DNA of 10,000 bases. Source: Mageeibacillus sp. UBA1193. Lineage in GTDB: Bacteria > Bacillota > Clostridia > Saccharofermentanales > Saccharofermentanaceae. Location: positions 1 to 10,000 of the forward strand of contig DBYF01000067.1 in the NCBI GenBank assembly GCA_002310155.1, in the 5' to 3' direction. The translations under genes and the position numbers were made by a program. How positions within the stretch are numbered: the stretch's first letter is position 1; the number at the start of each line of letters is the position of its first letter. Below the pieces are notes generated by a model. The model had not been told where the DNA came from and made no database searches. It saw only the letters and a program-made list of their open reading frames with translations. Of this stretch, positions 5,977 through 10,000 are shown piece after piece.

Positions 5977-5993
5977 ATAAGGAGGAAAAGATT

Positions 5994-8090
5994 ATGACAA
6001 ACGTACCTGAGATCTTTGGAGAATCGGTTTTTAACGAACAGATCATGAAGGCCCGTCTCCCGAAAGAAACTTACAAAGCAATGAAGAAGACCATTAATGA
6101 AGGTCTGCCGTTGAATATAGAGATCGCTAACGTTGTCGCCAATGCTATGAAGGATTGGGCAACAGAAAAAGGCGCCACACACTTCACACATTGGTTCCAG
6201 CCGCTGACCGGCATCACCGCTGAGAAGCATGACAGTTTCATCTCACCCACATCTGACGGCGGCGTGATCATGGAATTCTCGGGAAAAGAACTTGTCCAGG
6301 GCGAACCTGATGCATCTTCCTTCCCGTCCGGCGGACTTCGAGCCACATTCGAAGCAAGAGGCTATACCGCATGGGATCCGACATCCTACGCTTTCATCAA
6401 AGATGACACACTCTGCATCCCGACCGCGTTCTGTTCTTACAGCGGCGAGGCACTCGACAAGAAGACACCGCTTCTCCGTTCGATGGAAGTCATCAGCAAG
6501 CAGGCAGTAAGGATCTTAAGACTCTTCGGTAACACCGATCCACATCTCACAGTAAAGACCACCGTTGGTCCTGAGCAGGAATACTTCCTCATCCCGGTTG
6601 AACTTTACAATCAGAGAAAAGACCTGATCTACACAGGAAGAACACTTTTCGGAGCGAAAGCACCGAAGGGCCAGGAGCTCGAAGATCATTACTTCGGTTC
6701 CATCAAGCCGAGAGTATCCGCTTACATGAAGGATCTCGATGAAGAACTCTGGAAGCTGGGTGTACTTGCTAAGACAAAGCATAACGAAGTAGCTCCGGCA
6801 CAGCATGAGCTGGCACCGATCTTCACCACAACAAACATTGCAACTGACCACAACCAGTTGATGATGGAGATCATGCAGAAAGTAGCTAAGAAGCACGGTC
6901 TGGTCTGCCTCCTTCACGAAAAACCGTTCGCAGGTGTTAACGGATCCGGTAAGCATAACAACTGGTCCATCTCCACATCTTCCGGCGTCAACCTTCTGGA
7001 ACCCGGTGACACACCTTCCGAGAATGCTCAGTTCTTACTCTTCCTGGCAGCAGTTATCCGTGCAGTAGATGTACATCAGGATCTGCTCCGTATCTCGGTA
7101 GCCACCGCAGGCAACGATCACCGTCTTGGCGCGAATGAAGCTCCGCCGGCAGTTGTCTCCATGTTCCTGGGTGATGAGCTGAATGGTATCATCGAGTCAA
7201 TCGTTGAAGGTAAAGCTTACGATCAGCACGAGAAAGTACAGATGGAGATCGGCGTAGACGTTCTTCCGAAGTTCCCGAAGGATTCTACCGACAGAAACAG
7301 AACTTCTCCGTTTGCTTTCACAGGTAATAAGTTCGAGTTCAGAATGCTCGGTTCCGCTAACTCGATCGCTTGCGCGAACATCATGCTGAATACAGCAGTA
7401 GCAGACAGCCTCTGTGAATTCGCAGACAGACTCGAAAAGGCAAGTGATTTTAACGCAGAACTCTCTGCACTCATTAAGGAAACAATTACCGCTCATAAGA
7501 GAATCATCTTTAACGGCAACGGTTACGATGAGAGCTGGATCAAGGAAGCTACAGAAGAAAGAGGTCTTCTCAATCTCCGTTCCACACCGGAAGCTATGGA
7601 GAGATTCCTCGATCAGAAGAACAAGGATCTGTTCCTGAAGTTTGGTGTATTCAGTCTTGCAGAGATGCAGTCCAGACACGATATCCTGCTTGAGAACTAC
7701 AGCAAGATCATCAATATCGAAGCACTCACCATGATCGATATGGCACGAAAGGATATCCTGCCGGCAGTTACAACATACATCAAGGAACTGGCTGATACAG
7801 CGATCGCAGTGAAGCAGGCAAGTGGTGTTGAATCTGAATTCGAAAAGGATCTGATCGCACAGCTCAGTAAGCTCCAGAGCGACATCGCAGCAAGAACAAA
7901 GGTCCTCGAGGACGCAGTGATCGAAGTACACGAGATCGAAGACATCCTCGCTCAGTCCTACGCTTACAGAGACAAAGTATTTGTAGCAATGCAGGATCTG
8001 AGAGCCGCAGCAGACCAGGCAGAGTCCCTCTGCAGTGCCAAGGTATGGCCGTTCCCGTCCTACGGTGAACTCCTCTTCGGAGTGAGATAA
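5994..8090 (+). CDS. glnN: type III glutamine synthetase (GSIII)
   Basis: A 698-residue ATP-dependent enzyme that joins ammonium to glutamate, the entry step of nitrogen assimilation. Length and motifs fit GSIII, the large dodecameric form found in Bacteroides, cyanobacteria and some clostridia, not the 440-470-residue GSI. Seen in order: an N-terminal GSIII region with THWFQPLTG (65-73) and SFPSGGLRATFEARGYTAWD (109-128), the metal and glutamate site VGPEQEYFL (191-199), NEVAPAQHELAP (264-275), the ATP-site NGSGKHNNWS (316-325), AGNDHRLGANEAPPAVVS (372-389), and RNRTSPFAFTGNKFEFR (434-450). A helical C-terminal region (about 555-680) ends in WPFPSYGELLF (685-695), also typical of the type. 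Start: ATG 5994, eight bases after GGAGG (5981-5985). Its leader carries a candidate ANTAR-controlled attenuator, and the ammonium transporter gene follows at 115 bases. Confidence 0.97.
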   Translation: MTNVPEIFGESVFNEQIMKARLPKETYKAMKKTINEGLPLNIEIANVVANAMKDWATEKGATHFTHWFQPLTGITAEKHDSFISPTSDGGVIMEFSGKELVQGEPDASSFPSGGLRATFEARGYTAWDPTSYAFIKDDTLCIPTAFCSYSGEALDKKTPLLRSMEVISKQAVRILRLFGNTDPHLTVKTTVGPEQEYFLIPVELYNQRKDLIYTGRTLFGAKAPKGQELEDHYFGSIKPRVSAYMKDLDEELWKLGVLAKTKHNEVAPAQHELAPIFTTTNIATDHNQLMMEIMQKVAKKHGLVCLLHEKPFAGVNGSGKHNNWSISTSSGVNLLEPGDTPSENAQFLLFLAAVIRAVDVHQDLLRISVATAGNDHRLGANEAPPAVVSMFLGDELNGIIESIVEGKAYDQHEKVQMEIGVDVLPKFPKDSTDRNRTSPFAFTGNKFEFRMLGSANSIACANIMLNTAVADSLCEFADRLEKASDFNAELSALIKETITAHKRIIFNGNGYDESWIKEATEERGLLNLRSTPEAMERFLDQKNKDLFLKFGVFSLAEMQSRHDILLENYSKIINIEALTMIDMARKDILPAVTTYIKELADTAIAVKQASGVESEFEKDLIAQLSKLQSDIAARTKVLEDAVIEVHEIEDILAQSYAYRDKVFVAMQDLRAAADQAESLCSAKVWPFPSYGELLFGVR

Positions 8091-8099
8091 GAAAAGCAA

Positions 8100-8180
8100 G
8101 TAAAGCGAATAAAAACACACGCAATGTGGCGATGTGCATGGGACCCCTCCGGTCCGATGACATCGCCACCTTCGCTTTAC
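8100..8180 (+). ncRNA. large folded RNA element between glnN and the ammonium transporter gene
   Basis: Two long perfect stems are nested. GTAAAGCGAA (8100-8109) pairs with TTCGCTTTAC (8171-8180), and inside it GTGGCGATGT (8126-8135) pairs with ACATCGCCAC (8160-8169). The inner arm continues with CAT/ATG (8137-8139 with 8157-8159) and GGACC/GGTCC (8141-8145 with 8151-8155) around a CCTCC loop. The inner hairpin is very strong but only weakly followed by T's (CTTCGCTTT), so it may be a weak terminator, an RNA-processing or stability element, or an attenuator setting transporter expression relative to glnN. Confidence 0.7.
8116..8136 (+). promoter_or_regulatory. candidate ANTAR hexaloop hairpin upstream of the ammonium transporter gene
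   Basis: CACACGC (8116-8122) pairs with GCG (8129-8131) and TGTG (8133-8136), leaving one bulged A (8132), around the six-base loop AATGTG with A at position 1 and G at position 4. Its right half is the 5' arm of the strong hairpin 8126-8169, so the two are mutually exclusive. This repeats the design seen in the glnN leader. A second hexaloop was not found. Confidence 0.45.
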
Positions 8181-8194
8181 GGAAGAAATAAGTG

Positions 8195-8200
8195 AGGTGA
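8195..8200 (+). promoter_or_regulatory. ribosome binding site that fixes the transporter start
   Basis: AGGTGA stands five bases before the ATG at 8206. The in-frame GTG at 8197-8199 is part of this site and so is not the start. Confidence 0.65.
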
Positions 8201-8205
8201 ATAGA

Positions 8206-9966
8206 ATGGAAGCTTTATTACAATCCGCAAACGACACTATATTTAGTGTATGGTTCTTGATAGGAGCCGCTTTGGTCTTCTTCATGCAGTGCGGTTTCGC
8301 GATGGTCGAGACCGGCTTTACCAGAGCAAAGAACGCAGGAAACATCATCATGAAAAACCTGATGGACTTCTGCATCGGTACTGTAGTATTCAGTCTCCTC
8401 GGCTTTGCCCTGATGATGAGTGAAGACTACGTAATGGGCATCATCGGTGTCCCGAACATGAAGATCTTCTCTGATTTTTCAAACTTCCCGATGTCCTCCT
8501 TCGTATTTAACTTAGTATTCTGTGCTACCGCCGCAACGATCGTTTCCGGTGCGATGGCAGAGAGAACCAAGTTCTCCGCATACTGCATCTACAGCGCAGT
8601 CATCAGCCTGGTCGTATATCCGATCGAAGCAGGCTGGGTATGGAACTCTCAGGGCTGGCTCGCAAAGATGGGCTTCATCGATTTCGCAGGTTCTGCAGCG
8701 ATCCATAGTGTAGGTGGTCTCTCCGCCCTGATCGGCGCGATCATCCTCGGGCCCCGTATCGGTAAGTACGTCAAAGACCAGAGCGGTAAGATCGTAAAGG
8801 TCAAGGCGATCCAGGGTCACTCCCTTACACTCGGTGCTCTCGGCTGCTTTATCCTCTGGTTCGGCTGGTACGGATTCAACGGTGCGGCCGCAACTAACAC
8901 GAAGTCTCTCGCAGCGATCTTCGTAACCACCACAGTTGCTCCGGCAGTCGCTACATGCGTCACCATGATCTACACCTGGATCAAGAACGGTAAGCCTGAT
9001 GTATCCATGTGCTTGAACGCCTCCCTGGCAGGTCTTGTAGGTATCACCGCAGGATGTAACACAGTAGATGTTATCGGTGCCACAGTCATCGGTATCGTAA
9101 GCGGTATCCTCGTAGTAGTAGTTATTGAGAAGCTTGACCTTAAGTGCCACGTAGATGACCCGGTTGGTGCAGTAGGTGTTCACCTGGCAAACGGTGTCTG
9201 GGGTACGATCGCAGCAGGTCTCCTCTCCACTTCCACAGCAGACGCAGGAGTTGATGGTCCGATCTACGCAATCGTTCATGGTACTTCCTTCTCCGAAGGT
9301 ATGAAAGTTCTCGGCACACAGTGCCTGGGTATTTGTGCGATCCTCGCTTGGACAGCACTCTGCATGATCCCGGCATTCCAGATCATCAAGCACACTATCG
9401 GTCTTCGTGCTTCTGCAGAAGACGAGCTCGCTGGCATGGATATTTCCGAACACGGTCTGGTATCAGCTTACGCAGACTTTGCACCGACAGTTGATGACTC
9501 TGTTCTCCCGAACATCAAGGTTATCGGCGAAACTCCGATGGCAGAAGCAATCGAAGTCAAAGAAGTTTCCAAGGTCGCTTCCGGTATTCCTTATAAGAGC
9601 CCGGACGGCAAGAAGCTCACCAAGATCGAGATCGTCTGCAAAGAGCGTATGCTCGAGCCTCTTAAGTCCGCACTTCTGGATATCGGTATCACCGGTATGA
9701 CAGTCACCCACGTTATGGGCTGCGGCATCCAGAAAGGTAAGCTGGAATTCTACCGAGGCGTTGAAGTTGAACCTTCACTCCTCCCGAAGATCCAGATGGA
9801 TATCGTGGTAGCAAGAGTACCAGTACAGGCTGTAATCGATACCGCTAAGAAAGTACTTTATACAGGCCACATCGGTGACGGTAAGATCTTCGTTTACGAT
9901 GTCGAGAACGTCATCAAAGTAAGAACCAGTGAAGAGGGATTCGACGCCTTGCAGGACGTAGAATAA
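8206..9966 (+). CDS. ammonium transporter with a fused C-terminal PII (GlnK/GlnB-like) domain
   Basis: A 586-residue fusion. Residues about 8-400 form an Amt/Mep/Rh channel of about 11 membrane helices. They keep the ammonium-recruiting Asp (D159 in GFIDFAGSAAIHSVGG), both pore histidines (H167 and H326 in GVHLANGVWG), the Amt signature AERTKFSA (118-125) and WFGWYGFNG (218-226). A 60-70 residue cytosolic linker follows. Residues about 472-586 are a full PII domain: GITGMTVTHVMGCGIQKG (494-511), T-loop EFYRGVEVE (514-522), B-loop TGHIGDGKIFVYD (553-565) and C-terminal KVRTSEEG (571-578). PII proteins normally act in trans, inserting T-loops into the pore according to ATP/ADP and 2-oxoglutarate; here the regulator is covalently attached. 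The uridylylated Tyr51 of E. coli GlnB is Val521. Start: ATG 8206. Downstream of glnN and probably in the same operon. Confidence 0.95.
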   Translation: MEALLQSANDTIFSVWFLIGAALVFFMQCGFAMVETGFTRAKNAGNIIMKNLMDFCIGTVVFSLLGFALMMSEDYVMGIIGVPNMKIFSDFSNFPMSSFVFNLVFCATAATIVSGAMAERTKFSAYCIYSAVISLVVYPIEAGWVWNSQGWLAKMGFIDFAGSAAIHSVGGLSALIGAIILGPRIGKYVKDQSGKIVKVKAIQGHSLTLGALGCFILWFGWYGFNGAAATNTKSLAAIFVTTTVAPAVATCVTMIYTWIKNGKPDVSMCLNASLAGLVGITAGCNTVDVIGATVIGIVSGILVVVVIEKLDLKCHVDDPVGAVGVHLANGVWGTIAAGLLSTSTADAGVDGPIYAIVHGTSFSEGMKVLGTQCLGICAILAWTALCMIPAFQIIKHTIGLRASAEDELAGMDISEHGLVSAYADFAPTVDDSVLPNIKVIGETPMAEAIEVKEVSKVASGIPYKSPDGKKLTKIEIVCKERMLEPLKSALLDIGITGMTVTHVMGCGIQKGKLEFYRGVEVEPSLLPKIQMDIVVARVPVQAVIDTAKKVLYTGHIGDGKIFVYDVENVIKVRTSEEGFDALQDVE

Positions 9967-10000
9967 TTCATAATCTGAAATCCCATCGGGGTCCTGCCGG
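9967..10000 (+). other. downstream edge of the glnN-amt unit
   Basis: The 34 bases after the transporter stop include CCCATCGGGG and end in CCTGCCGG. A terminator may begin here, but the window stops before a stem and T-tract could be judged. Confidence 0.2.

Larger units (their letters stand above)
5637..5993. promoter_or_regulatory. divergent regulatory region between the ANTAR gene and glnN
   Basis: No gene is seen in these 357 bases. In order it holds the ANTAR ribosome binding site, a candidate folded RNA leader (5654-5742), a candidate ANTAR promoter on the minus strand (5759-5787), an AT-rich stretch, an inverted repeat (5849-5876), the glnN promoter (5890-5918), and the glnN leader with a terminator-like hairpin. 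The GC-rich, repeat-rich left third contrasts with the AT-rich centre. Confidence 0.7.

Noticed and set aside
7197..8375. Long minus-strand reading frame opposite glnN and the transporter start
   Set aside because: It crosses the glnN-amt spacer and both gene ends, has no family resemblance and is unusually rich in Cys and Ser, as expected for a shadow frame.
8512..9453. Long minus-strand reading frame opposite the ammonium transporter
   Set aside because: Antisense of a strongly conserved channel; Cys/Asp-rich composition and no domain pattern.

Overview
The window looks like a chromosomal segment of an anaerobic, low-to-mid GC member of the Clostridia (Bacillota), for example a gut or rumen Lachnospiraceae/Oscillospiraceae-like bacterium. 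This is inferred from a type III glutamine synthetase, an LL-diaminopimelate aminotransferase (DapL route to lysine and cell wall), an ANTAR antiterminator next to a glutamine synthetase gene, strong GGAGG-type ribosome binding sites and AT-rich intergenic DNA. No species can be named from the sequence alone.

Layout, left to right: (1) positions 1-531, the C-terminal part of a YdcF-like DUF218 protein on the plus strand, probably cut by the window edge. It converges on (2) a minus-strand pair, 2745-565: an AraC-family regulator followed by a lipoprotein with a PEBP (YbhB/YbcL, Raf-kinase-inhibitor-like) C-terminal domain. The pair has its own extended -10 promoter and an 11-bp hairpin at the convergent end. 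(3) Minus strand 4953-2860: dapF and dapL, closed by a clear intrinsic terminator. (4) Minus strand 5636-5046: an ANTAR-domain regulator with a degenerate receiver domain. (5) A 357-bp divergent regulatory region, 5637-5993. (6) Plus strand 5994-9966: glnN (type III glutamine synthetase) and an ammonium transporter that carries a complete PII domain at its C-terminus.

The right half reads as one nitrogen-assimilation module. The Amt-PII fusion imports ammonium and carries its own regulator, GSIII fixes ammonium into glutamine, and the divergent ANTAR protein is the obvious candidate to control both by RNA antitermination. In the glnN leader and again in the glnN-amt spacer there is a hairpin with a six-base loop having A at position 1 and G at position 4 (the known ANTAR-recognition pattern). 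Each is mutually exclusive with a longer terminator-like hairpin. Canonical ANTAR targets have two such loops in tandem; I find only one per leader, so this could be a variant arrangement. The ANTAR gene itself has a candidate structured leader (5654-5742) ending just before its ribosome binding site, which I could not assign to a known RNA family.

No mobile elements, CRISPR arrays, tRNAs or rRNAs were seen.
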